A stretch of 64,000 nucleotides of DNA from JAGPUQ01 sp050179115 (GTDB taxonomy: Bacteria > Pseudomonadota > Gammaproteobacteria > Pseudomonadales > Porticoccaceae), in NCBI GenBank assembly GCA_050179115.1, contig JBFXFL010000005.1:28396-92395 (forward strand), given 5' to 3'. The notes beneath the pieces are model-generated. The model searched no databases. It was not told the DNA's origin and saw only the letters and a list, made by a program, of their open reading frames with translations. Below, one piece after another: positions 43,522 through 52,102 of this stretch (positions within the stretch are counted from its first letter, which is position 1; every line of letters starts with the position of its first letter). A program made the translations under genes and the position numbers.

Positions 43522-44709
43522 TTGAGCGCCCCCGGAGTTAGCGGCCCGATTCCGTACTGGCGGCTTTCCGGGTTCTATTTTTTTTACTTCGCGCTACTGG
43601 GCGGGCTGTACCCGTACTGGCCGCTGTATCTGAGTGGACTGGGGTTTGCGCCGGAACAGATCGGCGCGCTGCTCGCCATTCCCCTGGTTACCAAGGTGGT
43701 CGCTCCCAATCTGTGGAGCTGGCTCGGCGACTGGAGCGGGCGGCGGCTGGGCATCCTTCGCCTGGGTTCCCTGCTCGCATTCCTGTGTTTTCTGGGCATC
43801 TTCGCCGACGACAGCCTGCCCTGGCTGGTCGTGGTGCTGGCCGGCTACAGCTTTTTCTGGAACGCGGTGCTGCCCCAGCACGAGGTGATCACGCTCGGTT
43901 TTTTGGGATCCCGGCCCGAGCGCTACAGCCGTGTCCGGCTCTGGGGCTCGATCGGATTCATCGCCGCCGTGGTGGGCGTGGGTTTCTGTTTCGAGACCTG
44001 GGGCATCGGTTGGTTTCCGGTCGCCGGATCCTTGCTGCTGGCGACCATTCTGGCGAGCAGTCTGACGATCCCCAAGCCGGCAGCGGGTGTCCGCGAGCGC
44101 CATTGGCAGCCGCTGCATGTTGCGGCGCGTCAGCCGGCAGTGCTCGCCTTTCTTGCCGCCGGGCTGCTGTTACAGGTGGCGCACGGCGCCTACTACAGCT
44201 TCATCAGCATTCACCTGGAAGCCCTGGGCTACAGCCGGTCCGCCATCGGCGTGCTGTGGTCGGTGGGGGTGGTGGCGGAAGTCCTGGTGTTCGTGGTCAT
44301 GCACCGGGTGCTGCTGCGCTTTGGCGTGCGCACCGTGCTGCTGGCGAGCCTGCTGCTCGCGGCCCTGCGCTGGTGGCTGATCGGGAACTGGAGCCAGTCG
44401 CTGTGGCTGCTGGTCGCCGCCCAGTCGCTGCACGCGTTCAGCTTCGGCACCTTCCACGCCGCCGGGGTCGAAACCATCCGCCGCCTGTTCGGACCCGGAG
44501 CCCAGGGTGGCGGTCAGGCGCTGTACGGCGCGGTGAGTTTCGGCCTCGGCGGCGCTATTGGTTCCTGGCTCGCCGGCCGCTTCTGGCATCTGGGGGCGAC
44601 GCTGGTGTTCGATGTGGCCGCGCTGGCCTGTGTGGCAGCGGCGCTGATCGCCTGGTATGGATTTCGCGATCAGCGCCTGCGCGATGGACGGCCGCGCAAA
44701 GCGGATTGA
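43522..44709 (+). CDS. MFS transporter, HcaT-like (MFS_1_like)
   Basis: A 395-residue inner-membrane transporter with about twelve helices. The N-terminal WRLSGFYFFYFALLGGLYPY, then WPLYLSGLGFAPEQIGALLA and LWSWLGDWSGRR, are the pattern of the HcaT/MFS_1-like family, whose Escherichia coli member is annotated for 3-phenylpropionate. RVRLWGSIGFIAAVVGVG is the matching central motif. The TTG at 43522 abuts the aroC stop, and no better start is seen. The substrate is unknown. It is convergent with the Rieske oxygenase gene, six bases apart, so a link to that enzyme's substrate is possible but unproven. Confidence 0.83.
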   Translation: MSAPGVSGPIPYWRLSGFYFFYFALLGGLYPYWPLYLSGLGFAPEQIGALLAIPLVTKVVAPNLWSWLGDWSGRRLGILRLGSLLAFLCFLGIFADDSLPWLVVVLAGYSFFWNAVLPQHEVITLGFLGSRPERYSRVRLWGSIGFIAAVVGVGFCFETWGIGWFPVAGSLLLATILASSLTIPKPAAGVRERHWQPLHVAARQPAVLAFLAAGLLLQVAHGAYYSFISIHLEALGYSRSAIGVLWSVGVVAEVLVFVVMHRVLLRFGVRTVLLASLLLAALRWWLIGNWSQSLWLLVAAQSLHAFSFGTFHAAGVETIRRLFGPGAQGGGQALYGAVSFGLGGAIGSWLAGRFWHLGATLVFDVAALACVAAALIAWYGFRDQRLRDGRPRKAD

Positions 44710-44715
44710 GTTGCT

Positions 44716-45876
44716 TCAGGCACGGGCGTCGGTCACCGCGCGGTGAATGGCACGCTGGAAATGCGCGAGCGAAGGTTCGTTGCGGCCGATCAATACCTCT
44801 TTCATCACGCCTGCCTGATAACCCCGCTCCATGTCGATCTGCATGGCGATGTCTTCGCCGTCCACGGTGCGGATCGCCAGATCCACATTGGCTTCCCAGT
44901 ACTTGCGTGCCTTGTCGGTGACGGGCGGCTCCGGTACATAGCAGTCGAAATACACCAGGCAGTGATCCGGGCGGTCCCGGGATGGAAACAGGCGCCAGGT
45001 CTCCACATGATCGGCCTGCATCACGAAGATCGTGTTCGGGAACAACTGGTAGGAAATTGCCGTGTGTTTGACGAAATCCCATGCCGCTTCGGGCTGTTCG
45101 CGCAGGGTCTCGATGCTTTTGCGTACCACCACTTCGCGGTTGTTGAGGCCGAAGGCATCGAACAGACACAGGTTCGCATGGAAGATGGGCGCCACCGTGT
45201 CCCGGTGCAGGGGTGCGAAATGGTAGGCTTCGAGGAAGGTGTCGATGGGCATCTTCCAGTTGGCGGGCCGTTCGAGCACCCGGCTTTCGAAATGGCTGTA
45301 GCCGGCGAGGTGGTAGGACGCCAGATCCTGTTCCATGCCACCGAGGTGCGCGTCGAGTGTTGCGACATCAAGCATTCCGTCCGGGTCCGGCAACACCCAC
45401 AGCATGCCGTCGCGCTCGATAAGCGGGAGCGGCACCAGGCCATGACTGGCGCGCGCGACGCCGGGAAACGAGCGCTCATCGGGAATCACGATCAGATCGC
45501 CCTGACGGTTGTAGCGCCAGGCGTGGTAAGGGCAGCTGAAACCGCTCGCGCGACCGCACCCCTTGACCACCGGCGCGCCCCGGTGCCGGCACTGGTTGAC
45601 GAAGGCGCGCGCAGTGCCGTCGTCGCCGCGCACCAGCAGCACGGGCAGCCCGGCGTGATCCTCGGCGACATAGTCGCCCGGTTTCGCAATGCGTCCGGAC
45701 AGGCCCACAAACAGCGGATAGTGCCGAAACAGGGTGGCTTTCTCCCGCTCCAGCCAGTCGCGATCAATGTAGGTGGCGACCGGATTGCGGGTCACCTCGG
45801 GTGCGAGATCCGTGGTGCCGGCGTCGATATGGGCAAATGCGCGTTTGACGAGCTCGATCTGGACGCATTGTTTCAT
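44716..45876 (-). CDS. Rieske-type ring-hydroxylating oxygenase, alpha subunit
   Basis: A 386-residue terminal oxygenase component. The Rieske [2Fe-2S] ligands are C96 and H98 (CRHRG), C115 and H118 (CPYH). The mononuclear iron site is in NWKMPIDTFLEAYHFAPLH, with H219 and H224, and the third ligand is a later Asp (around VDGEDIAMQID). Such enzymes hydroxylate or demethylate aromatic and other substrates. No beta subunit, ferredoxin or reductase gene is nearby, so it is probably a homomultimeric type using a distant reductase. The substrate cannot be read. It is divergent from the hydrolase/LLM pair. Confidence 0.87.
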   Translation of the reverse strand: MKQCVQIELVKRAFAHIDAGTTDLAPEVTRNPVATYIDRDWLEREKATLFRHYPLFVGLSGRIAKPGDYVAEDHAGLPVLLVRGDDGTARAFVNQCRHRGAPVVKGCGRASGFSCPYHAWRYNRQGDLIVIPDERSFPGVARASHGLVPLPLIERDGMLWVLPDPDGMLDVATLDAHLGGMEQDLASYHLAGYSHFESRVLERPANWKMPIDTFLEAYHFAPLHRDTVAPIFHANLCLFDAFGLNNREVVVRKSIETLREQPEAAWDFVKHTAISYQLFPNTIFVMQADHVETWRLFPSRDRPDHCLVYFDCYVPEPPVTDKARKYWEANVDLAIRTVDGEDIAMQIDMERGYQAGVMKEVLIGRNEPSLAHFQRAIHRAVTDARA

Positions 45877-46001
45877 GGTGAGCGCATACCTGTTGGCCGG
45901 TGGAGGCCCCGGTTATACACCGCGAGTCATGCTCGCTGCAAACCGGGTCGGCGGCCCGTCGGTCAGGGGGTGAGGGGCGGATCGGCGTAGCGAATGGGAG
46001 T

Positions 46002-46016
46002 TGACTGTCAGTTTAC
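46002..46016. promoter_or_regulatory. Pseudo-palindrome, possible TetR-type operator
   Basis: TGACTGTCAGTTTAC has a perfect ACTG-T-CAGT core and an overlapping TTGACT that could be a -35 element. It lies in the 250-base gap between the divergent Rieske and hydrolase genes. A TetR regulator is encoded 2.8 kb away. The same motif was not found upstream of that regulator, so the link is weak. Confidence 0.3.
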
Positions 46017-46126
46017 TACTGGGTAGGTTGGGTCCGGCGCGTGCAGCGGGCATATCTGGCGCCCATCCGGCACCACATCGGCACCACCATCACAACGATG
46101 ATCAGCACATCAGGGGAGTACAGGCG

Positions 46127-46918
46127 TTGGCAAAAGCGGATTGGCAACAGAAGACCATCACCGCCGCGGGTGCGGAGCTGAGCTACATCAAGGGTGGCAA
46201 AGGCAGGCCCCTGCTGGTGCTGCACGAGGAGCTGGGCAATCCCGGCTGGCTGGCATGGCAGCGGAAACTGGCCGGCGAGCGCAAGCTGATCGTGCCGCTG
46301 CACCCCGGGTTCGGGGTGTCGCCGCGCATCGACTGGATTCGCACCATCGGCGATCTGGCCAACTACTATGCCCAGGTCATGGTCGAGGAGGACTGGGTCG
46401 GCGCCGATGTCATCGGCTTTTCCCTGGGCGGCTGGATCGCGGCCGAAATGGCGGCGCAGAATCCCGGTCAATTTTCCAGCCTGACGCTGGTGGCGCCGTT
46501 CGGCATCAAGCCGCCGCGCGGCATGATTCGCGACATCTACGAAGCGCCCACCGAGGACTATATCGCCGCCAGTGTGAAGGATGTTGCGGCCACCCCGGAA
46601 TTTTCCTCTCTGTTCGGCGGTGCCGTGACACCGGAGCAGTTCGAACGCTTCCAGGATGCCACCGCGGAGTCGGCGCGCCTTGCCTGGCAACCCTATATGA
46701 GCAATCCCGCGCTCCAAAACCGCTTGGGGCTGGTGCGGAATCTCCCGACCCTGATCATCTGGGGCGAAGACGACGGCATCGCTCCGGTGAGTGCCGCGGC
46801 ACTGTTCCACGAGGCCATTCGGGGCTCGAAGCTGGCGCTGCTCAAGAACTGCGGTCACCGTCCCGAGATCGAGCAGACCGACAAATTCGTGAAGAAACTG
46901 AAAGCCCATTTGTCCTGA
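46127..46918 (+). CDS. Alpha/beta-fold hydrolase
   Basis: A 263-residue cytoplasmic hydrolase. The TTG at 46127 has GGGGAG eight bases upstream and is preferred to the open extension to 46001, which is low-complexity His-rich readthrough. The nucleophile elbow is GFSLGG (Ser), the acid lies in WGEDDGIAP (Asp) and the His in NCGHRPEIEQ. The oxyanion region is LHEELGNPGW. Such enzymes include C-C hydrolases, esterases and dehalogenases; no feature decides among them. It is followed 47 bases later by the LLM monooxygenase gene, so the pair probably acts in one pathway. Confidence 0.83.
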   Translation: MAKADWQQKTITAAGAELSYIKGGKGRPLLVLHEELGNPGWLAWQRKLAGERKLIVPLHPGFGVSPRIDWIRTIGDLANYYAQVMVEEDWVGADVIGFSLGGWIAAEMAAQNPGQFSSLTLVAPFGIKPPRGMIRDIYEAPTEDYIAASVKDVAATPEFSSLFGGAVTPEQFERFQDATAESARLAWQPYMSNPALQNRLGLVRNLPTLIIWGEDDGIAPVSAAALFHEAIRGSKLALLKNCGHRPEIEQTDKFVKKLKAHLS

Positions 46919-46965
46919 AGCGCGCCTGCGGCAGCCCGCCGCGCCCAGATACCGGAGGATTCACC

Positions 46966-48273
46966 ATGCACATTACGACTTTCACCGAACGCCCCTACGC
47001 CGATGTTCCGGAAGAAGAGGTAATCAAGAACGCGAGCTTTTTCGGGGTTTCCAACAAGTTTCTCGACCCGGTCAAGGGCGGCGCCCTGTTCAATCGCTAC
47101 CTGGATGAAAAACTCTACGCCGAGGAGCTCGGTTTCGATGGCGTCATGCTCAACGAACACCACGCCAACCCCTTCACCATGGGCGCGGTGATGGATGTCG
47201 AGGCGGCCATTCTGGCGCGTATCACCAAGCGGGTGAAGATCGCGCTGATGGGCAATCCGTTGCCGGTCGCGGACCCGCTGCGGCTCGCCGAGGAGCTCGC
47301 CACCATCGACATGATCTCGGGCGGCCGGCTCATCACCGGCTGGGTACGGGGCGCGGGTTGTGAGCAGATCGCCAACAACATCAACCCGACCTACAACCGC
47401 GAGCGTTTCGACGAGGCCCACGACTTCATCATCAAGGCCTGGACGCAGGATGGCCCCTGGCGCTATGAGGGCAAGCACTACGAATACCGCCATGTGAACC
47501 CCTGGCTGAAGCCGATCCAGAAGCCCTTTCCCCAGACCTGGATTCCGAGTCTGGTGAGCCCCGAGACCGCAGTGTTTGCCGCGAAGAACCGCTATACCTA
47601 CATCGCGCTCGCAACTTTTTTGCCGCCGACCATGGAAATGTGGAATCTCTACGCCGATACCGCCGCCGCGGAAGGCTACCAGGCCGGGCCCGAGTGTTTC
47701 GGCTATCTGCAGAAGATCGTCTGCGCCGATACCGAAGCCGAGGCCCATGAATTGGGCAAGAACTACGTCTACGGTGGTGGTCAGCCCGCCTTCGCGCGCC
47801 CCGAGTGGATGTTCCCGGCCGGCTACAACTCGAAGGCGGCGACCAAGCGCCTGGCCTATGCGCTGTCGGACCCGGAGACCAACGAGGCCGTGGTATCCGG
47901 CAAAAGCGCCGGGAGCGGCATCGATGTGGCGGCGACCCGCAAATATAACCACGAAGTGCTCTACGAAAATCTGCTCCGCAACCGCCAGATCATCGTGGGT
48001 ACGCCGGACTCGGTGTTGCCCAAGGTTCGTCATATCCTGGAGACATTGCGTCCCGGGGTGTTCTCGATCTGGCACATCGAGGGTGGTTCGACCACTCATG
48101 AGCAGTCCATGAACAGCATGAGGCTGCTGGCCGAGAACGTGTTGCCGAAGATGCGCGAGTGGGCGCAGGAACTGGATTTGCCAGGGCCGGACGAAGTCCA
48201 GCCGGGTTCGCGCAAACTGCCCCCCAGCGGCAAGCGCGATCCCGTGTGCGATGCCGGCGTGAAGGCAGCCTGA
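46966..48273 (+). CDS. LLM-class (luciferase-like) flavin-dependent monooxygenase
   Basis: A 435-residue bacterial-luciferase-like TIM-barrel protein that uses reduced flavin and oxygen. EELGFDGVMLNEHHANPFTM is the family N-terminal signature, and LARITKRVKIALMGNPLPVA, MISGGRLITGWVRGAG and NRERFDEAHDFIIKAW follow. GGAG stands eight bases before the ATG at 46966. The class oxidises aldehydes, nitriles, alkanes, EDTA-like chelators or long-chain ketones. Its place directly after a hydrolase, with a Rieske oxygenase divergent, suggests a catabolic route whose substrate I cannot name. A GC-rich hairpin follows its stop. Confidence 0.87.
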   Translation: MHITTFTERPYADVPEEEVIKNASFFGVSNKFLDPVKGGALFNRYLDEKLYAEELGFDGVMLNEHHANPFTMGAVMDVEAAILARITKRVKIALMGNPLPVADPLRLAEELATIDMISGGRLITGWVRGAGCEQIANNINPTYNRERFDEAHDFIIKAWTQDGPWRYEGKHYEYRHVNPWLKPIQKPFPQTWIPSLVSPETAVFAAKNRYTYIALATFLPPTMEMWNLYADTAAAEGYQAGPECFGYLQKIVCADTEAEAHELGKNYVYGGGQPAFARPEWMFPAGYNSKAATKRLAYALSDPETNEAVVSGKSAGSGIDVAATRKYNHEVLYENLLRNRQIIVGTPDSVLPKVRHILETLRPGVFSIWHIEGGSTTHEQSMNSMRLLAENVLPKMREWAQELDLPGPDEVQPGSRKLPPSGKRDPVCDAGVKAA

Positions 48274-48280
48274 CGCCATA

Positions 48281-48309
48281 CCCGGGCGCGGCGGTTAGCC
48301 GCCCCGGGC
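48281..48309 (+). terminator. GC-rich hairpin after the LLM gene
   Basis: CCCGGG...GGCGG-TTAG-CCGCC...CCGGG pairs on both sides of a four-base loop, starting eight bases after the stop codon at 48273. There is no T-tract, so termination would be inefficient or Rho-assisted. No gene is seen between here and the tRNA. Confidence 0.45.
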
Positions 48310-48508
48310 ATGATCGCGGCACTTGCCGAACCGGGCGGACAGGGACGTGGACACTGTCAAAAGGGTGTTGCGAAGCGATCGTTTTGAAGTGCAGCGCGCC
48401 GCGAGCCCGGCAAACAGGAAAACGGCGAAACACAGGGTGCCGCGCATTCAGGGCAGAAGTGTTGGGCGCGAGCGTGGACCCGGTTGGGAATTTGTTGTGG
48501 TGCGGGAT

Positions 48509-48585
48509 TGGTCGGAGAGACAGGATTTGAACCTGCGACCCCTGCCTCCCGAAGGCAGTGCTCTACCAGTCTGAGCTACTCTCCG
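48509..48585 (-). tRNA. tRNA-Pro (anticodon CGG)
   Basis: The minus strand folds into a complete cloverleaf of 77 bases with encoded CCA. The acceptor stem is CGGAGAG/CTCTCCG. The D-arm is in AGCTCAGACTGGTAGAGCA. The anticodon stem-loop is CTGCC-TTCGGGA-GGCAG with anticodon CGG, reading CCG. The T-arm is in GCAGGTTCAAATCCTGT. The T-loop TTCAAAT is normal. Confidence 0.93.
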
Positions 48586-48610
48586 TCATGCCCCGTGCGC
48601 GGGGCGGCGC

Positions 48611-48638
48611 ATTATAGCACCGGCCCTTTCGCTGTAAA
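48611..48638 (-). promoter_or_regulatory. Sigma-70 promoter of tRNA-Pro
   Basis: Read on the minus strand, TTTACA (48633-48638) and a perfect TATAAT (48611-48616) are separated by 16 bases. The -10 box ends about 25 bases before the tRNA 5' end, and a GCGCC discriminator follows, as expected for a stable-RNA promoter. Confidence 0.7.
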
Positions 48639-48846
48639 TTGCTTCCGCGAGTAGTCCAGGTAAAGCATCGGGGACAGACCGGTGAACGCCGAGCCAGGAC
48701 AGCGGATCGTTTGCATCCGGGGTGCGGCGCTCTTAGGATAGGGCCGGGTCGCGCGGTTCGCCGTCGCGAGCCACGGCGTCCGGATACTCGCATCCGGCCA
48801 GACAAGAAGATCGAGATATCGCGCACAGCCAGGGCGGTTACGAACC

Positions 48847-49506
48847 ATGGGTTCAACACATCCATCCAGCACCGACAAGATCCGCGAAAAGAAGCGGCAG
48901 TTTCTCGCGCGCGAGCAGAGGATCGTCGAGCGCGCGCTGCGCTGCCTGCTGCGCGATGGCATCGATCAGGTGACGGTGGCGGCCATCGCCGAAGAGGCCG
49001 GCATCGGCAAGGGTACTGTCTACAAGCACTTTCAGAGCAAATCCGAGATTCTCGCGCGCATCCTGATCGATTATGAAAGCCGCATCCGCGCCAATATGGA
49101 TGAAGGTATCGCGGCCGCCGAAGCCGGCAATCCCGGCGCCATGGTGAAGGCCTACTTCCAGTCACGGCTTTCGAATCCCGAGCTGGATCGTCTGGTACAG
49201 CAACTCGAAGAGCGTATTCAGAATGATCCGTTGGTGGAGAAGCAGGTTGGCGAGCTGCACGAGATGCGGCGCCTGACCACTGAGCGGATCGGCACCATGG
49301 TAAGTCAGCTCATCGCGCGCGGGGTGCTGGAGGATGTCCCGCCCCACTACCACTACCTCGCCTGCTGGGCGCTCGCCCAGGGCGCCGTGGACGTGTGCTT
49401 CAACAAGGGCTTCGCCGATCAGTTCCCCGACAAGGAGGATCTGCTGCGGTTCATCACCGGCATCGGCATGACCATGGGCAACAAGGGTCAGTTGCGGGAC
49501 ATCTGA
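48847..49506 (+). CDS. TetR/AcrR-family transcriptional regulator
   Basis: A 219-residue repressor-type regulator. The N-terminal DNA-binding domain has the usual helix-turn-helix, VTVAAIAEEAGIGKGTVYKH followed by FQSKSEILARIL. The C-terminal ligand domain is helical with no recognisable specificity. It lies between the tRNA and a DUF1285 gene, on the same strand as the hydrolase/LLM pair and the carboxylesterase. It may control the surrounding catabolic genes. No repeated operator was found to prove this. Confidence 0.87.
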   Translation: MGSTHPSSTDKIREKKRQFLAREQRIVERALRCLLRDGIDQVTVAAIAEEAGIGKGTVYKHFQSKSEILARILIDYESRIRANMDEGIAAAEAGNPGAMVKAYFQSRLSNPELDRLVQQLEERIQNDPLVEKQVGELHEMRRLTTERIGTMVSQLIARGVLEDVPPHYHYLACWALAQGAVDVCFNKGFADQFPDKEDLLRFITGIGMTMGNKGQLRDI

Positions 49507-49511
49507 GCACC

Positions 49512-50063
49512 GTGCCCCAGCTTTCGCTCGACGACATCCAGGCCGGCGCCGAGCGAGCCCGAACCGGGGCCAGGCTGCCCCCGGTGGAATCCTGGAATCC
49601 ACGCCTGTCCGGCGACATCGATATCCGCATTGCGCGCGATGGCACCTGGTACCACGAAGGCGGCGCCATCAATCGTCTGGAACTGGTGCGACTCTTCTCC
49701 AGCCTGCTCAAACGCGAAGACGATCAGTACTATCTGGTAACCCCGGAGGAAAAGTGGCGCATCCAGGTGGAAGACGCGCCCTTTGTGATCGTGGCGCTGG
49801 AGCGCAAGGTCGATGCTGTCGGGACGCAACAACTGGTGTTTGCCACCAACGTCGGTGATCAGGTGATCGCCGGGCCGGATCATCCGCTGCGCGTGGTCGA
49901 GACCGCGACCCGTGGAACGGCTCCCTATCTGCTGGTACGGCGCAACCTTGAAGGTCTGCTCAGCCGGCCGGTGTACTACCAACTGGTCGAGATCGCCGAG
50001 CCGGCCCCCGACGGAGACGGCCATGGCGTCGCCAGCGGCGGGATTTTTCATCGTCTCGGCTGA
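49512..50063 (+). CDS. DUF1285 domain protein
   Basis: A 183-residue cytoplasmic protein of the DUF1285 family. The core is IDIRIARDGTWYHEGGAINR followed by LELVRLFSSLLKREDDQYYL and VTPEEKWRIQVEDAPFVIVA, the well-conserved family stretch; the biochemical role is unknown. The GTG at 49512 lies six bases after the TetR stop; the frame is open upstream inside the TetR gene without resemblance. Tight spacing suggests co-transcription with the regulator. There are no membrane segments or signal peptide. Confidence 0.84.
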   Translation: MPQLSLDDIQAGAERARTGARLPPVESWNPRLSGDIDIRIARDGTWYHEGGAINRLELVRLFSSLLKREDDQYYLVTPEEKWRIQVEDAPFVIVALERKVDAVGTQQLVFATNVGDQVIAGPDHPLRVVETATRGTAPYLLVRRNLEGLLSRPVYYQLVEIAEPAPDGDGHGVASGGIFHRLG

Positions 50064-50142
50064 GTCCGGCGGGCGCCGCGCGGCGAGCCCCACGGAATAG
50101 CCCACGACCGTTTTTTCATACTGACAAACACGGAGCCTCATC

Positions 50143-51684
50143 ATGAGTGGCATGACAGCGACACCGGTCATCGAGATCGGCAGCGGCAAGTTGCAAGGTA
50201 ACGAAAAGGGCGGCGTGCTCGTGTTCAAGGGCATTCCCTATGCCGCGCCGCCGGTCGGCGAGCGACGCTGGCTGCCGCCGGCGGACCCGTTGCCCTGGGC
50301 CGGGATTCGGGATGCGGGGGATTTCGGCGACTGGGCGCCCCAGAACAAGGGCGCGCTGGACGACGTCATGGGCGCCGAAACGGGCACCCAGTCCGAGGGC
50401 TGCCTCACCCTCAATGTCTGGACGCCCGGACGCGCCGGCAAGCGACCGGTAATGGTGTGGATCCACGGCGGCGGTTTTACCATCGGCTCGGGCGCCCAGG
50501 GTATCTACGAGGGCGGAACCCTCGCCCGCCACGGCGACGTGGTGGTGGTCACCATCAACTATCGGTTGGGAATCCTGGGCTTCGCGCCGCTGGCCGCAGC
50601 GACGGCTGGTCGCATCCCGGCCACCGGCAATGAGGGGCTGCTCGATCAGGTCAAGGCGCTGGCCTGGGTGCGCGACAACATCGCGCATTTCGGCGGTGAT
50701 CCCGGTAATGTCACCATCTTCGGCGAGTCCGCCGGTGGCATGAGCGTGGGCAATCTGCTTGCGTTGCCGGCGGCGCGAGGGCTGTTTCACAAGGCGATTC
50801 CCCAGTCCGGCGCCTGTCACACCTGCGCCGATGCGGCCACCGCCGTGCGGCGCGGCGAGGCCATTCTCAAGGCCCTGGCACTCGACGCCGATGGCCTGCG
50901 CAACGCCCCGCTCGCGGACCTGCTGCGCGCCCAGCGCCTGATGGAAGGCGGACGCGTCGAGGGCTATCCCCTGGCCGTGATCGGGGGCCTGCCGTTCATG
51001 CCGGTGGCGGATGGCGTGGTCATGCCCCACAACCCCATCGATGCGGTGGCGGCGGGCGTTGCCGCCGGCATCCCGGTGCTGGCGGGCAGTACGCTGGATG
51101 AGTGGAAGCTGTTCGGTATTCCGGCCAAGGCGATCCAGCAACTGGACGAAGCCGGCCTCGCCAAGCGCCTCGGCTATCTGGTGGGCGACGAGCACGCCCC
51201 CGGTCTGGTCGCCGCCTACCGCGCCGCGCTGCCGGCGCGCGGGATCGAGCCCAGCGTTCCCGAAGTCTTCATGGCGATCCAGACCGACCGCATCTTCCGC
51301 ATCCCGGCGTTGCGTCTGCTGGAGCGTCAGCGTCCTCACGAGGCGCGGGTATTCAACTACCTGTTCGACTGGCCCTCTCCGGCGGTGGGTGGACGCCTGG
51401 GTTCGCCCCATGCGGTGGAGCTGGCCTATGTGTTCGGCACCTACAGCAAGCCGGGCGCGAAAAAATTCTACGGGGAAGGGGAGGGCGCGGCCGCCCTGGC
51501 GACCATGACCATGGAGGCCTGGACCCGGTTCGCCCACGGTGGCGATCCCGGCTGGCCGGCCTACGAGACCGGGCAGCGCACCACGGCGTTGCTGGGTGCG
51601 AGCCGGCGGATTCTCGCAAAGCCCCTGGAAGCCGAACGCCGCGCCTGGGATCGGGTGCCGGATCGCTGGCTGGGATCCCTCTAG
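50143..51684 (+). CDS. Type-B carboxylesterase
   Basis: A 513-residue serine esterase of the carboxylesterase/lipase type B family. The N-terminal FKGIPYAAPPVGERRW and SEGCLTLNVWTP are the family entry signatures, the oxyanion loop is VWIHGGGFTIGSG, and the nucleophile Ser lies in FGESAGGMSVGNLL. A later acid and the His in GSPHAVELAYVFG complete the triad. NYRLGILGF is also typical. No signal peptide is seen, so it is cytoplasmic. Ester-hydrolysing activity is confident; the substrate is open. It is the last gene before the sulfate operon. Confidence 0.88.
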   Translation: MSGMTATPVIEIGSGKLQGNEKGGVLVFKGIPYAAPPVGERRWLPPADPLPWAGIRDAGDFGDWAPQNKGALDDVMGAETGTQSEGCLTLNVWTPGRAGKRPVMVWIHGGGFTIGSGAQGIYEGGTLARHGDVVVVTINYRLGILGFAPLAAATAGRIPATGNEGLLDQVKALAWVRDNIAHFGGDPGNVTIFGESAGGMSVGNLLALPAARGLFHKAIPQSGACHTCADAATAVRRGEAILKALALDADGLRNAPLADLLRAQRLMEGGRVEGYPLAVIGGLPFMPVADGVVMPHNPIDAVAAGVAAGIPVLAGSTLDEWKLFGIPAKAIQQLDEAGLAKRLGYLVGDEHAPGLVAAYRAALPARGIEPSVPEVFMAIQTDRIFRIPALRLLERQRPHEARVFNYLFDWPSPAVGGRLGSPHAVELAYVFGTYSKPGAKKFYGEGEGAAALATMTMEAWTRFAHGGDPGWPAYETGQRTTALLGASRRILAKPLEAERRAWDRVPDRWLGSL

Positions 51685-51753
51685 CCGTCTCTGCGCCAGG
51701 TCGACCCATAGCGGGCGCCAGGCCTGATCGCCAGGTGCTTGGGCATCGATGCG

Positions 51754-51815
51754 GTAATTTATAGACCTATATTGAATAATAAAAAAAGTATTTATTCTTT
51801 TTATTCCTAAAATCT
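51754..51815 (+). promoter_or_regulatory. AT-rich control region of the sulfate-uptake operon, possible CysB site
   Basis: About 60 strongly AT-rich bases stand out in GC-rich surroundings. They contain GAATAA (51774-51779), its inverse TTATTC (51792-51797) and a further TTATTCC (51801-51807). CysB-type sites contain repeated TTATTC-like half sites, so control by sulfur status is plausible. No clear -35/-10 pair can be fixed. Confidence 0.45.
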
Positions 51816-51851
51816 CTCCGTTATCTTTGCGCACGGAATGGAGGGTGTCCG

Positions 51852-52031
51852 ATGAATCCCGCGCAACCGAAGCGTCAATCATTGCCCACACAGGTATCCG
51901 CTGAGTTGGCGCGCCAACTCGATGGCTTACGCTACGGGACCATCGAACTCAGTGTCCACGACGGCCGCATCGTACAGATCGAGCGGCGGGAAAAAATCCG
52001 TTTGCAGGATGATGGCAAGCAAATCCGATAA
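51852..52031 (+). CDS. YezD-family micro-protein (DUF2292)
   Basis: A 59-residue protein read directly from the sequence. It starts at the ATG at 51852 with GGAGG seven bases upstream and ends in TAA at 52031. It contains ELARQLDGLRYGTIELSVHD then GRIVQIERREKIRL, which is the conserved YezD/DUF2292 core. I recall such genes beside sulfate and sulfonate transport operons in several phyla. It is the first gene after the AT-rich control region and is followed by the porin and Sbp genes, which fits that pattern. Its molecular role is unknown. Confidence 0.83.
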   Translation: MNPAQPKRQSLPTQVSAELARQLDGLRYGTIELSVHDGRIVQIERREKIRLQDDGKQIR

Positions 52032-52102
52032 AACCTGGAACCCATTTTCAGTGCACTGACCGGACGACCGGAGGTTCGCAACACCTATGCAGGAACCTAT
52101 TC

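Noticed and set aside
46001..46126. A longer N-terminus for the alpha/beta hydrolase with a His cluster (PAPHRHHHHNDDQH)
   Set aside because: The TTG at 46127 has a well-spaced GGGGAG, and the extension has no family match and covers the likely promoter/operator.
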